A stretch of DNA of 64,000 nucleotides from Ferrimonas senticii DSM 18821 (GTDB taxonomy: Bacteria; Pseudomonadota; Gammaproteobacteria; Enterobacterales; Shewanellaceae). Below are positions 26,038 through 34,300 of the stretch, one piece after another. Under the pieces are notes generated by a model, which had not been told where the DNA came from, ran no database searches, and saw only the letters and a program-made list of their open reading frames with translations. Within the stretch, counting starts at the first letter, position 1, and the number at the start of each line of letters is the position of its first letter. The stretch lies in NCBI RefSeq assembly GCF_000422665.1, contig NZ_AUGM01000012.1:62001-126000 (forward strand), written 5' to 3'. The translations under genes were made by a program, and so were the position numbers.

Positions 26038-26718
26038 ATGAAATTGCTGATCGTTGAAGACGACGCCACCAATCGCCAATACCTGTGCAAAGGCTTTCGC
26101 GAACAAGGCTACGTGGTTGATAGCGCCGAGGATGGCCAACAAGGACTGCTGCTGGCCAGCGGCGAATCTTACCGCGCCATTATTCTCGACCGGATGCTGC
26201 CGAAGCTCGATGGGCTGGCGCTGCTGGCGGCACTGCGGGCGATGGGCAACCAAACTCCGGTGCTGATCCTCTCTGCCCTCGGCGATGTTGATGAGCGCAT
26301 TCGCGGTCTGCAAGCCGGCGGTGACGACTACCTCAGCAAACCGTTCGCCTTCGCCGAGCTGCTGATCCGAGTGGAACGCTTAGTCCAGCGCCCCAGTGCC
26401 GAGACCGTTAGCACCGAACTGAGCCTTGCCAACCTGCGCCTCGATAAACTGGCGCACCGCCTTAGCATCGACGGCAAAGCGATCACCATGCAACCGAAAG
26501 AGCTGCAACTGATGCGCTTTTTGCTGGAACACCAAGGTCAGCTGGTCACCCGTACCCTGCTGTTTGAATCGGTGTGGGACTACCACTTCGATCCCGGCAG
26601 TAACGTCATTGATGTCCACGTCGCGCGGCTGCGCAAAAAACTGCAAGAGCATGGCGCTCAGGTCGCGATTGAAACCGTTCGTGGCGCTGGCTATCGCTTG
26701 GTGGCCCAATGCCCTTAA
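26038..26718 (+). CDS. OmpR-family response regulator
   Basis: The receiver domain (residues 1-115) has the acidic pair in LLIVEDDATN, the phosphoacceptor Asp in AIILDRMLPKLDG (about residue 51), and the conserved Lys in DDYLSKPFAF. A winged-helix output domain follows (about 130-224), ending in VIDVHVARLRKKLQ and VRGAGYRLV. The ATG at 26038, with CGGAG eight bases upstream, was chosen over an earlier in-frame codon. The stop overlaps the kinase start by ten bases, so the pair is co-translated. The target genes are unknown; the upstream envelope genes are likely candidates. Confidence 0.93.
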   Translation: MKLLIVEDDATNRQYLCKGFREQGYVVDSAEDGQQGLLLASGESYRAIILDRMLPKLDGLALLAALRAMGNQTPVLILSALGDVDERIRGLQAGGDDYLSKPFAFAELLIRVERLVQRPSAETVSTELSLANLRLDKLAHRLSIDGKAITMQPKELQLMRFLLEHQGQLVTRTLLFESVWDYHFDPGSNVIDVHVARLRKKLQEHGAQVAIETVRGAGYRLVAQCP

Positions 26719-28043
26719 ACCAACCACTGGCGCCACGGCAAAGCTCGCTGTGGCGCTTAACCCTAGGCTTGTTCGCGTTAAGTGGCGGCACCTTAGTGCT
26801 GGCGCTGGCGTTGCTGTACCACCTGCTGCTGGGCGCCGAGCAGAAAAACCTTGATGAACAGCTTGAGGTGCAAGCGCAGTTGCTGCACGAACAAGCCGAA
26901 ATCTTGGACGAGAACCAATTTAGTCATTTGCTGCAGACCAAACTGAAGCAGAGCTTATTGCTGTTTTCATGGCAGGGTCCGAACGGCATGATTGGTCCGT
27001 TTAACTTCCTGCCAAACGATCTGCCAACCCTGCCCCAGACCAGCGAACTGAGTGTGCTGGCCGCTGCGCCGCGAGAGATCCTCACCTTCCAAAGCGGGAT
27101 GGTCAGTACCAGCCACGGTCCAGTGATGGTGGCGATCTCCACCGCGCCACTGCAACGGCTGCAGCAACAACTGCTGCAAACCGGCCTGAGCGCCCTGGCG
27201 GTCACCTTGCTGCTGGCGCTGCTGCTGGGCTACCTGTTGGCCAGACGACAATTACGCCGACTGCAGCGCTTTAATCGCTTAGCGCAACAGGTTGAGCAAG
27301 GCCGTTACGACGCCCGTCTGCCCGTGCGTGGCGGCGGCGATGAACTGGATCAGTTAGCCCACTATTTCAACGTCGTGCTCGACAACCTCACCGCCAGCCT
27401 CGCCACTGTGCAGGGGATCAGCGACAACATCGCCCACGACCTACGTACGCCACTCACCCGCATGCGCTTAGGGCTCGAACAACGCTTAAGCCAAGACCCA
27501 ACCCTTGGCATCGAATTAGAGCAACTCGATGGCATCCTCGCCACCTTCGAAGCGATGCTGGCGCTGACCAAACTTGAACAGGGGCAACGGCAATTGAGTT
27601 TTGAACCGGTCGAGTTAAGCCACTTAATTGCCGATGCAATGGAGATGCTCGAACCCAGCGCCGAAGACAATCAGCAACAATTACAGTTAGCGGGCGAGGT
27701 CACTTTGGTGGTCAACGGCGACCGTTATCTGCTGTTCCAAGCGCTATTCAATCTGATCGATAACGCCATCAAATACGCCGGCAGCGGCGCGACCATTGTC
27801 GTCGGCGCCGATGAGCGCGGTTTATACGTTGCCGACAACGGCATTGGTGTCGCCGATCACGAGCTAGAACAGTTAAGCCAGCGACTGTATCGCAGCGACA
27901 GCAGTCGTCACTTGCCAGGTTTTGGTTTGGGGTTAGCAATGGTGCGAGCAATTTGTCAGGCCCACGATGGCCAATTTATTGCCGAGCATAACCACCCAGG
28001 CTTGAAGATCACCTTGGCACTGCCACCGGCACCATCGCTATAA
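26709..28043 (+). CDS. Membrane sensor histidine kinase
   Basis: This 444-residue kinase has membrane segments at about residues 16-38 and 158-180, enclosing a periplasmic sensor of about 115 residues. A HAMP linker (about 180-233) is followed by the H box SDNIAHDLRTPLTRMR (phospho-His about residue 245), N box LIDNAIKYAG, G1 box VADNGIGVAD and G2 box GFGLGLAMVRAI. The H box with HDLRTPLTR is typical of the EnvZ/heavy-metal-type group. No recognisable ligand-binding fold is seen in the periplasmic part. It is likely to sense an envelope condition relayed by the PepSY or DUF5666 proteins encoded just upstream. Confidence 0.93.
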   Translation: MPLNQPLAPRQSSLWRLTLGLFALSGGTLVLALALLYHLLLGAEQKNLDEQLEVQAQLLHEQAEILDENQFSHLLQTKLKQSLLLFSWQGPNGMIGPFNFLPNDLPTLPQTSELSVLAAAPREILTFQSGMVSTSHGPVMVAISTAPLQRLQQQLLQTGLSALAVTLLLALLLGYLLARRQLRRLQRFNRLAQQVEQGRYDARLPVRGGGDELDQLAHYFNVVLDNLTASLATVQGISDNIAHDLRTPLTRMRLGLEQRLSQDPTLGIELEQLDGILATFEAMLALTKLEQGQRQLSFEPVELSHLIADAMEMLEPSAEDNQQQLQLAGEVTLVVNGDRYLLFQALFNLIDNAIKYAGSGATIVVGADERGLYVADNGIGVADHELEQLSQRLYRSDSSRHLPGFGLGLAMVRAICQAHDGQFIAEHNHPGLKITLALPPAPSL

Positions 28044-28080
28044 TCCGCGCCCACCCGTTATTGCCAATTGAGAATCCGCC

Positions 28081-28773
28081 ATGACCGCCAGCTTTACCCT
28101 AATCGCCGACACTGCCGACTTTGTGGTGATCGACAAAGCCGCAGGGGTGCACTTTCACAGTCAGGATGGCAGTGCTGGAGTGGTGGCTCAGGTGGAAGCG
28201 GCACTGGCTCGCAAACTCTATCCGGTACATCGGCTGGATACGCCAACCTCCGGCCTGCTGCTGCTGGCCAACAGTAGCGCTGCGGCCGCGAAACTGAGTC
28301 AGCTATTTGCCGAACACAAAGTAGAAAAGCGCTATCTGGCGCTCAGCGGCCATAAGCCAAGTAAAAAGCAAGGGACGGTGGAAGGGGCGATGGCCAAAGC
28401 CCGTCGCAGCCAATGGAAGCTGACCCGTGATAAAGACAACGGCCACAACAACTACGCCATCACCCAATTTGTTAGCGCCGCACTGCAACCAGGGATCCGC
28501 GCCTTTTTGCTGCGACCACTGTCTGGCCGCACCCATCAAATTCGGGTGGCACTGAAATCAGTGGCAGCACCAATCTTGGGCGACAGTCTCTACGGTGGGG
28601 CCAGCGCCGATCGCACCTACCTGCACGCCTACCAACTGACGTTTGAACTGGACGGTCAACAACACCAGTTCACTTGCCCACCAATCCTCGGTGAGCACTA
28701 TCAAAGCAGCGAGCTAACTGCCCAGTTGGCGCAGTGGCAAGCCGAACCACCAGTGTGGCCCAAGCGACGCTGA
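28081..28773 (+). CDS. RluA-family pseudouridine synthase (TIGR01621-like)
   Basis: The 230-residue protein has the RluA catalytic motif VHRLDTPTSGLLLLA (catalytic Asp at about residue 56) and the C-terminal RPLSGRTHQIRVALKSV. No S4 domain is present. The opening FTLIADTADFVVIDKAAGVHFH fits the TIGR01621 subgroup found in Vibrio and Shewanella; the target RNA position is unknown. It begins 37 bases after the histidine kinase and could be read through from that operon. Confidence 0.85.
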   Translation: MTASFTLIADTADFVVIDKAAGVHFHSQDGSAGVVAQVEAALARKLYPVHRLDTPTSGLLLLANSSAAAAKLSQLFAEHKVEKRYLALSGHKPSKKQGTVEGAMAKARRSQWKLTRDKDNGHNNYAITQFVSAALQPGIRAFLLRPLSGRTHQIRVALKSVAAPILGDSLYGGASADRTYLHAYQLTFELDGQQHQFTCPPILGEHYQSSELTAQLAQWQAEPPVWPKRR

Positions 28774-28778
28774 AACCG

Positions 28779-29030
28779 CTACTTAATCAGTTTGTTGTAG
28801 ATCAGCAGCACCACCAAAGCGCCAACAGTAGCGGTGATCAAGCTCGGTAAATTGATGCCATCAACCTGGCTGGCTAAGCCAAGCAAGGTCCCCAGATAAC
28901 CACCGACAAAGGCACCTGCGATCCCCAGCACCATGGTCATCAGCCAACCACCGCCGTCTTTGCCGGGCATCAACCACTTAGCCAAAGCGCCGGCAATTAA
29001 CCCCAAGATAATCCACGAAAAGAAACCCAT
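28779..29030 (-). CDS. GlsB/YeaQ/YmgE-family small membrane protein
   Basis: The 83-residue protein MGFFSWIILGLIAGALAKWL has three membrane segments and the Gly-rich family core GIAGAFVGGYLGTLLG. Members are associated with general or acid stress (Transglycosylase-associated family), with unknown mechanism. The ATG at 29030 was chosen because AGGGTGACACT lies directly upstream and the family begins there; nine extra residues upstream would be polar. It converges on the pseudouridine synthase, ending five bases from it, so no terminator space is left between them. Confidence 0.85.
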   Translation of the reverse strand: MGFFSWIILGLIAGALAKWLMPGKDGGGWLMTMVLGIAGAFVGGYLGTLLGLASQVDGINLPSLITATVGALVVLLIYNKLIK

Positions 29031-29070
29031 AGTGTCACCCTCGAAATTTGCATCCATCTAAGGGTAGAAA

Positions 29071-29100
29071 CAAAAACCGCCGAGCGATGGCTCAGCGGTT
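29071..29100 (-). terminator. Terminator of the moeA-moeB operon
   Basis: An 11-bp stem with one G-U pair (29075-29085 with 29090-29100) has loop GATG, and on the minus strand is followed by TTTTTG. It lies 28 bases beyond the moeB stop. Confidence 0.8.
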
Positions 29101-29127
29101 ATAAAGTTGGCTAGTTTGGGGTTTGGC

Positions 29128-29877
29128 TTAGCCGCAGACGGGGCAACCGGGGCGCTTCGGCAGATTCATCTCGCGAAACTCCATGGTCATCGCGTCGATC
29201 ATCAAAATTCGGCCAGAGAGGGTTTTGCCCATACCACTAAGCTGTTTTACCGCTTCGGTAGCCTGCAGACAGCCGACCATCCCGACCACCGGCGCCAAAA
29301 TCCCAGATTCAACGCAGGACAGTTGCTGCTCGCCAAACAAGCTGGAGAAACAGTGGTAACACGGCTTGTCGTCACCGTAATCAAACACCGTCACTAAGCC
29401 TTCCATGCGAATGGCGGCGGCGCTGATCAGCGGCACCTTCGTGGCAAAGCAGAACCGGTTCAGTTGGTCGCGGGTCATCAGGTTATCGGTACAGTCGAGC
29501 ACAATCTGATGCTGCTGCACTTGTTGCTCAAGCTCTGGCTCATCCAACAAGCGATCAATCACCTTGATAGTGACGTGCGGATTAAGCTGTTGTAGCTCAA
29601 TCGCCGCCGACTGCGCCTTGTTCATCTTGATCCGCGCATCACGGTGCAGCACCTGCCGTTGCAGGTTCGACAACTCCACGTGATCAAAATCCACCAGGGT
29701 GATCTCACCAATGCCGGCGGTCACCAGATATTGGCTAGCAGCGCAGCCCAAACCACCAGCGCCGATGATCAGCGCTTTGGCCTGTTTCAGCGCTTCTTGG
29801 CCGTCGATATCAAAGGCACGAATAACGATCTGACGGTTGTAACGCAGCAGCTCTTGGTCGCTTAAGATCTCGGCCAT
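29128..29877 (-). CDS. moeB: Molybdopterin-synthase adenylyltransferase MoeB
   Basis: MoeB adenylylates the C-terminal glycine of MoaD. The ATP-binding motif is IIGAGGLGCAASQYLV, with the adenylation arginine region in HRDARIKMNKA, and zinc cysteines in PCYHCF and the C-terminal GCPVCG. The N terminus has the RYNRQIVIRAFDIDGQEAL signature. At 249 residues it is the MoeB length and lacks the rhodanese domain of MOCS3-type proteins. Its ATG overlaps the moeA stop by one base. Its partner MoaD is encoded 6 kb away in the moa operon. Confidence 0.95.
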   Translation of the reverse strand: MAEILSDQELLRYNRQIVIRAFDIDGQEALKQAKALIIGAGGLGCAASQYLVTAGIGEITLVDFDHVELSNLQRQVLHRDARIKMNKAQSAAIELQQLNPHVTIKVIDRLLDEPELEQQVQQHQIVLDCTDNLMTRDQLNRFCFATKVPLISAAAIRMEGLVTVFDYGDDKPCYHCFSSLFGEQQLSCVESGILAPVVGMVGCLQATEAVKQLSGMGKTLSGRILMIDAMTMEFREMNLPKRPGCPVCG

Positions 29878-31121
29878 TACCAGCCCCCCAGCACCGCGTT
29901 AAACGGCTCAACGGTAACGATTTCACCGGCTTGTGGATCGGTCTTATCCTGCGGCAGCACGATAAAACAGTTGGCGCGGCTCATCGAGGTGGTCATGTCG
30001 GAACTCTGGGCGCCGGTGGCGGCCACTTGCAAGCTGCCATCGGCAGCGCGAGACAGCACCCCACGCTGATATTCCTGACGGCCTGGGCCTTTTTTCAGCG
30101 AGGTGGTCAGCACCGCATTAAAGCCAAGATCCTCAGCGGCAGTTTCGCCGGCTAAGTGTTTCAGCATCGGCTGCACCAGTTTGTAACAGGTCACCATCGA
30201 CGAGACTGGGTTGCCCGGCAAGCCGCAGAACCAGCTGTTAGGCAGACGACCAAAGGCAAACGGTTTGCCCGGCTTGATTGCCAGTTTCCAGAAGTTCACC
30301 TGACCCAGTTCATCCAGCACAATCTTGATGAAATCCGCTTCACCGACGGATACCCCGCCGGAGGTGATCACCACATCCGCCAGCTCATCCGCTTTAGCAA
30401 AGGCCGCGCGAACCTGCGGCAGATCATCGGCGATCACGCCAAGATCGATCACCTCAACCTGCATCTGGGTCAGCATCGCTTTTAAGGCATGGCGGTTGGA
30501 ATCGTAGATCTCACCCGCTTGCAGTTCGGTGCCTGGGGCTTTCAGTTCATCACCGGTGGAGAACAGCGCCACTTTTAAGCGGCGGTAGACTGGCACTTCG
30601 GCCACGCCGACGGTCGCCAACACGCCCACTTCGGTTGGGCTTATCCGCTGACCTTGTTTGAGCACCACGGTACCGGCCGCCAGTTCCGAGCCGCGACCAC
30701 GAACAAATTGGCCAACCCGTGCCGCTTCAGCAAAGGTCACTTGGTCGCCGTCGACTTCGGTCAACTCCTGCATCACGATGACGTCCAAACCCGCTGGCAG
30801 CAAAGCCCCAGTCATGATCCGCACGCACTGATTAGCGCCGATTTCGCCCTCAAACGGCACCCCGGCAAAAGCTTTACCGGCCACGGTTAACGTAGCGCCG
30901 GCGCTCACTTCACTGCTGCGGACGGCATAACCGTCCATCGCCGAATTGGCAAACGGCGGCAGATCGATGGCGGCAACCACATCATTGGCCAACACTCGAC
31001 CAAAACAGTGCTCCAGCGGTACCAGTTCGGTATCGCTGATCACCTCAACTTGTGCGCGGATGCGCTCTAGGGCTTGGTGAGGCAACATCAGCCCCGGCTG
31101 GCTACAACAATCTTGTTTCAC
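29877..31121 (-). CDS. moeA: Molybdopterin molybdenumtransferase MoeA
   Basis: MoeA inserts molybdate into adenylylated molybdopterin. Family motifs are DLPPFANSAMDGYAV, MTGALLPAGLDVIVMQE, the active-site TSGGVSVGEADFIK, and GLPGNPVSSMV. The 414-residue length is normal. The start is GTG, with AGGA seven bases upstream. It is divergent from the preQ1-controlled transporter gene. MogA, the usual upstream partner, is not seen in this window; MoaB might serve instead, which is inference. Confidence 0.96.
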   Translation of the reverse strand: MKQDCCSQPGLMLPHQALERIRAQVEVISDTELVPLEHCFGRVLANDVVAAIDLPPFANSAMDGYAVRSSEVSAGATLTVAGKAFAGVPFEGEIGANQCVRIMTGALLPAGLDVIVMQELTEVDGDQVTFAEAARVGQFVRGRGSELAAGTVVLKQGQRISPTEVGVLATVGVAEVPVYRRLKVALFSTGDELKAPGTELQAGEIYDSNRHALKAMLTQMQVEVIDLGVIADDLPQVRAAFAKADELADVVITSGGVSVGEADFIKIVLDELGQVNFWKLAIKPGKPFAFGRLPNSWFCGLPGNPVSSMVTCYKLVQPMLKHLAGETAAEDLGFNAVLTTSLKKGPGRQEYQRGVLSRAADGSLQVAATGAQSSDMTTSMSRANCFIVLPQDKTDPQAGEIVTVEPFNAVLGGW

Positions 31122-31225
31122 AGTGCGTTCCTATTCGATGGGTCGATGGCGGCGCTGCCACCACATCAATCCAGTCATTATGCCACCGGATCTGAAAAAT
31201 TTTCCGACACGGCTCAAACTAAGAC

Positions 31226-31253
31226 TTGCGCCGTTTATTCGCCTGCCTATAAT
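31226..31253 (+). promoter_or_regulatory. Promoter of the queuosine-precursor transporter operon
   Basis: TTGCGC (31226-31231), a 16-base spacer and a perfect TATAAT (31248-31253) place the transcription start near 31260, about 30 bases before the preQ1 aptamer. Confidence 0.75.
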
Positions 31254-31290
31254 TTGCGCCCTGCTGCGCGTGCGCAGCAAACAACCGTAG

Positions 31291-31330
31291 TCCGGGTTCC
31301 CTCACCCCGTTAACCAAAAAGGTGACATTG
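31291..31330 (+). ncRNA. preQ1-I riboswitch in the leader of the queuosine-precursor transporter
   Basis: The short leader has the class I preQ1 pseudoknot: stem P1 CGGG (31293-31296) with CCCG (31306-31309), loop TTCCCTCAC, an A-rich tail TTAACCAAAAA, and a P2 formed by TCAC (31302-31305) with GTGA (31322-31325). The ribosome-binding site GGTGA is part of P2, so bound preQ1 would block translation. It closely resembles the Thermoanaerobacter tengcongensis aptamer as remembered. The downstream gene is a queuosine-precursor transporter, the expected target. Confidence 0.82.
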
Positions 31331-31993
31331 ATGCTTCAATTGACCTCGGCGCAGCACCAGCGCGCTTTGCTGATCTTAGTCAGCTTCCATATCTTTATTA
31401 TCGCCGCCAGTAACTACTTGGTGCAGCTGCCATTCCAACTGTTTGGTATGCACACCACTTGGGGCGCATTCAGTTTTCCGTTCGTGTACCTTGCCACCGA
31501 TTTGACAGTGCGGATCTTCGGCGCCGGCGCCGCCCGCAAAATCATCTTCGGAGCGATGCTACCGGCGTTAGTGATCTCTTATCTGATCTCGGTGCTGTGG
31601 TTTGAAGGCCGCTTTGTTGGCGCCGAAGGATTAAGTGAATTTAATACCTTTGTTGGCCGCATCGCCTTTGCCAGCTTTGCTGCGTACCTGTTTGGTCAAT
31701 TGATGGACATCAAAGTCTTTGCTCGTCTGCGAGAGAGCAAAACCTGGTGGTTGGCGCCTGCCTGTTCCACTGTGATTGGTAACTTAGTCGATACCCTACT
31801 GTTCTTCTCTATCGCCTTTTACGCCAGCGCCGACCCGTTTATGGCCGAACATTGGACCGAAATTGCGATGGTCGATTACGGCTTTAAATTGCTGATCAGC
31901 CTATGTTTGTTTTTGCCTGCCTACGGCGTACTTTTACGGCTATTGGCTGATAAAATCCTGAGCCCCGCTTCCAGCCGAACTCAGGAAATTTAG
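31331..31993 (+). CDS. yhhQ: Queuosine precursor transporter (YhhQ/DUF165)
   Basis: This 220-residue inner-membrane protein has about six hydrophobic segments; the family-typical FPFVYLATDLTVRIFGAGAARKIIF lies near residues 49-73. YhhQ takes up preQ0 or preQ1 for tRNA queuosine synthesis. The ATG at 31331 was chosen because the riboswitch ribosome-binding site GGTGA is five bases upstream; a GTG three codons earlier would lie within that site. The stop overlaps the next gene's GTG by one base. Confidence 0.92.
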   Translation: MLQLTSAQHQRALLILVSFHIFIIAASNYLVQLPFQLFGMHTTWGAFSFPFVYLATDLTVRIFGAGAARKIIFGAMLPALVISYLISVLWFEGRFVGAEGLSEFNTFVGRIAFASFAAYLFGQLMDIKVFARLRESKTWWLAPACSTVIGNLVDTLLFFSIAFYASADPFMAEHWTEIAMVDYGFKLLISLCLFLPAYGVLLRLLADKILSPASSRTQEI

Positions 31994-32652
31994 TGATCTT
32001 TAGCAAGCAATGGCAGCAACGCTGTCGTGACTGGGCCGCCGCCGCAGGCAGCGATGGCGCTCATGATCTTAGCCATATCGAACGGGTGGTTGTCACCGCC
32101 GAACGGTTAGCGATCCGTGAAGGCGCCGATCTGGCGGTAGTGCTACCAGCAGCTTGGCTGCACGATGTGGTGTTGATCGATAAGCGCGATCCACGCCGCA
32201 ATCAGGCCTCGCAACTCAGCGCCGACAAAGCGGTTGAACTGCTAGCGGCGGCGGGCTATCCCAGCGAATACCTGGATGCCATTCACCACGCCATCGCCGC
32301 CCATTCGTGGTCTGCCAACATTGCTTGCCAATCACTTGAAGCCCAAGTGGTGCAAGACGCCGATCGTTTAGATGCCCTAGGCGCCATCGGTTTGTCTCGT
32401 TGTTTGATGCTGGGTGGCCAGTGGGGCCGTGATCTTTACGATCCGCAAGATCCGCTGGCCAACCAACGCCCACTGGATGATGACCGCTTCAATCTGGATC
32501 ATTTCTTTATCAAGCTGAATAAATTACCCGCCACCATGGGTACCGCCGCCGGCCGCGCAGAGGGGCAACGCCGTTGGCAATTTATGCAGCATTACGTCGA
32601 TACCTTGATGGCCGAACTGGGTCAGCAAGCCAACGCAACTGAAACTGAGTAA
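31993..32652 (+). CDS. HD-domain phosphohydrolase (YedJ-like)
   Basis: The 219-residue protein has HD-domain metal ligands: His in AHDLSHIERVVVTAERL (about residue 25), the HD pair in PAAWLHDVVL (about 52-53), and a late Asp in VVQDADRLDALGA. It is similar in layout to E. coli YedJ. The physiological substrate is unknown. It begins with GTG overlapping the yhhQ stop and has AGGA upstream, so it is translationally coupled to the transporter and under the same preQ1 riboswitch transcript. Confidence 0.85.
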   Translation: MIFSKQWQQRCRDWAAAAGSDGAHDLSHIERVVVTAERLAIREGADLAVVLPAAWLHDVVLIDKRDPRRNQASQLSADKAVELLAAAGYPSEYLDAIHHAIAAHSWSANIACQSLEAQVVQDADRLDALGAIGLSRCLMLGGQWGRDLYDPQDPLANQRPLDDDRFNLDHFFIKLNKLPATMGTAAGRAEGQRRWQFMQHYVDTLMAELGQQANATETE

Positions 32653-32658
32653 CTGACA

Positions 32659-33099
32659 ATGATTGAACAAGGTTGGCGCAACGGCAGCATTGCCGAAGTG
32701 GTCGCGCTAAGCCGCACCATTCCAGAATTCAACGATCCCTATGGCGAATCCGAGTATCAACAGCGTTTAAGCGACCGTCGCGGTTGGCTACAAATTGCTG
32801 AAGTGCAAGGTGAAACTGCCGGTTTTGCGGCGGCTTACATGGATGGCGATGATTGCTATCTATGGATGAGTGGCGTGCAGCCGGATTTTCGCGCCTTGGG
32901 GTTAATGGCTGACGCCTTAGAGCAACTGCAAATCTGGGCGCTGCGCCAAGGGGCAACGGCCTTAACCGTCAAAAGTCGCAACCGCTATCCAAGCATGTTG
33001 CGCTTGCTGCTTAAGCACGGTTTTTTGATTGAGAAGTTCGATACCAAGGGCGACAGCTTGCTGGATCATCGGATCTACTTCCGCAAACCACTGGTTTGA
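32659..33099 (+). CDS. GNAT-family acetyltransferase
   Basis: The 146-residue protein has a GNAT layout: a strand/helix start, AGFAAAYMDGDDCYLWMSGV as the beta4 hairpin, then VQPDFRALGLMADALEQLQ as a degenerate acetyl-CoA-binding loop (RxxGxxx rather than Q/RxxGxG/A), and a C-terminal RLLLKHGFLIEKFD. The substrate is unknown. It begins seven bases after the HD gene and is the last gene of the yhhQ operon, followed by a terminator. Confidence 0.75.
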   Translation: MIEQGWRNGSIAEVVALSRTIPEFNDPYGESEYQQRLSDRRGWLQIAEVQGETAGFAAAYMDGDDCYLWMSGVQPDFRALGLMADALEQLQIWALRQGATALTVKSRNRYPSMLRLLLKHGFLIEKFDTKGDSLLDHRIYFRKPLV

Positions 33100-33116
33100 T
33101 TGCCGTTAGACAGACT

Positions 33117-33145
33117 AAGCCGCCCGTTATCCGGGCGGCTTTTTC
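33117..33145 (+). terminator. Terminator of the yhhQ-HD-GNAT operon
   Basis: AAGCCGCCCG pairs with CGGGCGGCTT over a five-base loop and continues into TTTTT. Confidence 0.92.
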
Positions 33146-33156
33146 TTTACCTAGAA

Positions 33157-33816
33157 CTACTTGGCTTGCACCCACAGCAATAATTGTTCAACTAACGCAT
33201 CAACGCTGGCTGCCACTTCGCTGATATTGCTCGCCAGCATATAGGCAGGCGACGAGACGATTTTACGTTGATGATCGATCGCCAGCTGCTCAACCAACCG
33301 CGGCTGATGTTGGCCGCCCAAATGGTTAAAACTGGCCGCGGTGGCGCGATCGGTGCCGATGGTGCCGACCACCCCTTGGCCTGCGATCTGGGGCAACATG
33401 ATCGGCGCAATACACAAGTAGCCACTGGGCTTACCAGCCTCGATAAAGCCTTGCGCCGCCGCCAGCATGTCCGCCTGTACCGTCATCTCATTGCCGGCAA
33501 CCGCAAAATCACACAGATTTTTAGCCACGCCAAAGCCGCCCGGCACCACCACCCCATCGAAATCGGCGACGTTCAGTTCCGTTAATGGCTTGACCTCGCC
33601 ACGGGCGATCCGCGCCGACTCCTGCAGCACATTACGCTGCTGTTCCAGCACCTCGCCAGTAAGGTGGTTGATCACCTGCAGTTGCGGCCGATCCGGCGCA
33701 AAACACTGCACCTTAACCCCCGCACGATTAAGCGCCAGCAGGGTAAGCACCGCTTCATGGATCTCACTGCCATCAAAAACCCCACAACCAGCGAGGATCA
33801 CCGCGATTCGACTCAT
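33157..33816 (-). CDS. elbB: Glyoxalase ElbB (DJ-1/PfpI superfamily)
   Basis: The 219-residue protein begins AVILAGCGVFDGSEIHEAV, the ElbB signature, and carries the nucleophile-elbow region GYLCIAPIMLPQI (Cys about residue 135) and DFDGVVVPGGFGVAKNLC. ElbB is a class I glutamine amidotransferase-like protein with glyoxalase activity in vitro; the older link to isoprenoid synthesis is weak. An AAGGAG ribosome-binding site precedes the ATG. The gene faces away from the oriC-like region. Confidence 0.92.
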   Translation of the reverse strand: MSRIAVILAGCGVFDGSEIHEAVLTLLALNRAGVKVQCFAPDRPQLQVINHLTGEVLEQQRNVLQESARIARGEVKPLTELNVADFDGVVVPGGFGVAKNLCDFAVAGNEMTVQADMLAAAQGFIEAGKPSGYLCIAPIMLPQIAGQGVVGTIGTDRATAASFNHLGGQHQPRLVEQLAIDHQRKIVSSPAYMLASNISEVAASVDALVEQLLLWVQAK

Positions 33817-33999
33817 ATTACTATCTCCTTGTTATTCCGATGCTTAGTCCGTTCGGTCGACATTAGACTAAAACGATTTAACAAAACCGTCATCGTCACT
33901 CTAGCGCTGACGTTTTTTTGTGCTATGTTACCCATCGACTAAGGATTGGTGCTGCAATTTTCACCACTAGCAACGTAGATAAGTCAAGGATGACAAGCA

Positions 34000-34260
34000 A
34001 TATCCACAGTTGCGATCCATCGTTTTTAGAAGTCCCAAATCCACTTTAGATCAACCAGTGATCCGCGTGATCTCTGGGCTTTTGTGTGGATCGTCGATCC
34101 AGATCACAGATCGCTTGATCGTTATCCACAACGTCTGTTCACAAACTTATCCACAAGATCGACAACACCGGATCGGATCTCTGTCGTTGGCAAGTTATGC
34201 ACAACAAACCGATCCAAGCACCGATTGATTGCTGCGTGCTGGATTGGCTTAGATCGCCGT
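34000..34260. other. oriC-like region: three perfect DnaA boxes and 14 GATC sites
   Basis: The gene-free interval 33817-34300 holds TTATCCACA at 34122-34130 and 34147-34155, and TTATGCACA at 34195-34203, all in one orientation. One-mismatch ATATCCACA lies at 34000-34008 and a weak inverted box at 34085-34093. Fourteen GATC sites fall between 34014 and 34255, where chance predicts about one. GATCCAAGC next to the third box also occurs in the right half of E. coli oriC. AT-rich flanks exist on both sides (TTTAACAAAAC near 33879; CGTTTTCTTTTTTC near 34271). These are origin hallmarks for Dam/SeqA bacteria. Against it, mnmG, mioC and dnaA, the usual neighbours, are not here. A DnaA-titrating site is the alternative. 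Confidence 0.6.
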
Positions 34261-34300
34261 GGCATCCTATCGTTTTCTTTTTTCAAGCAAGTTCTCGCTT

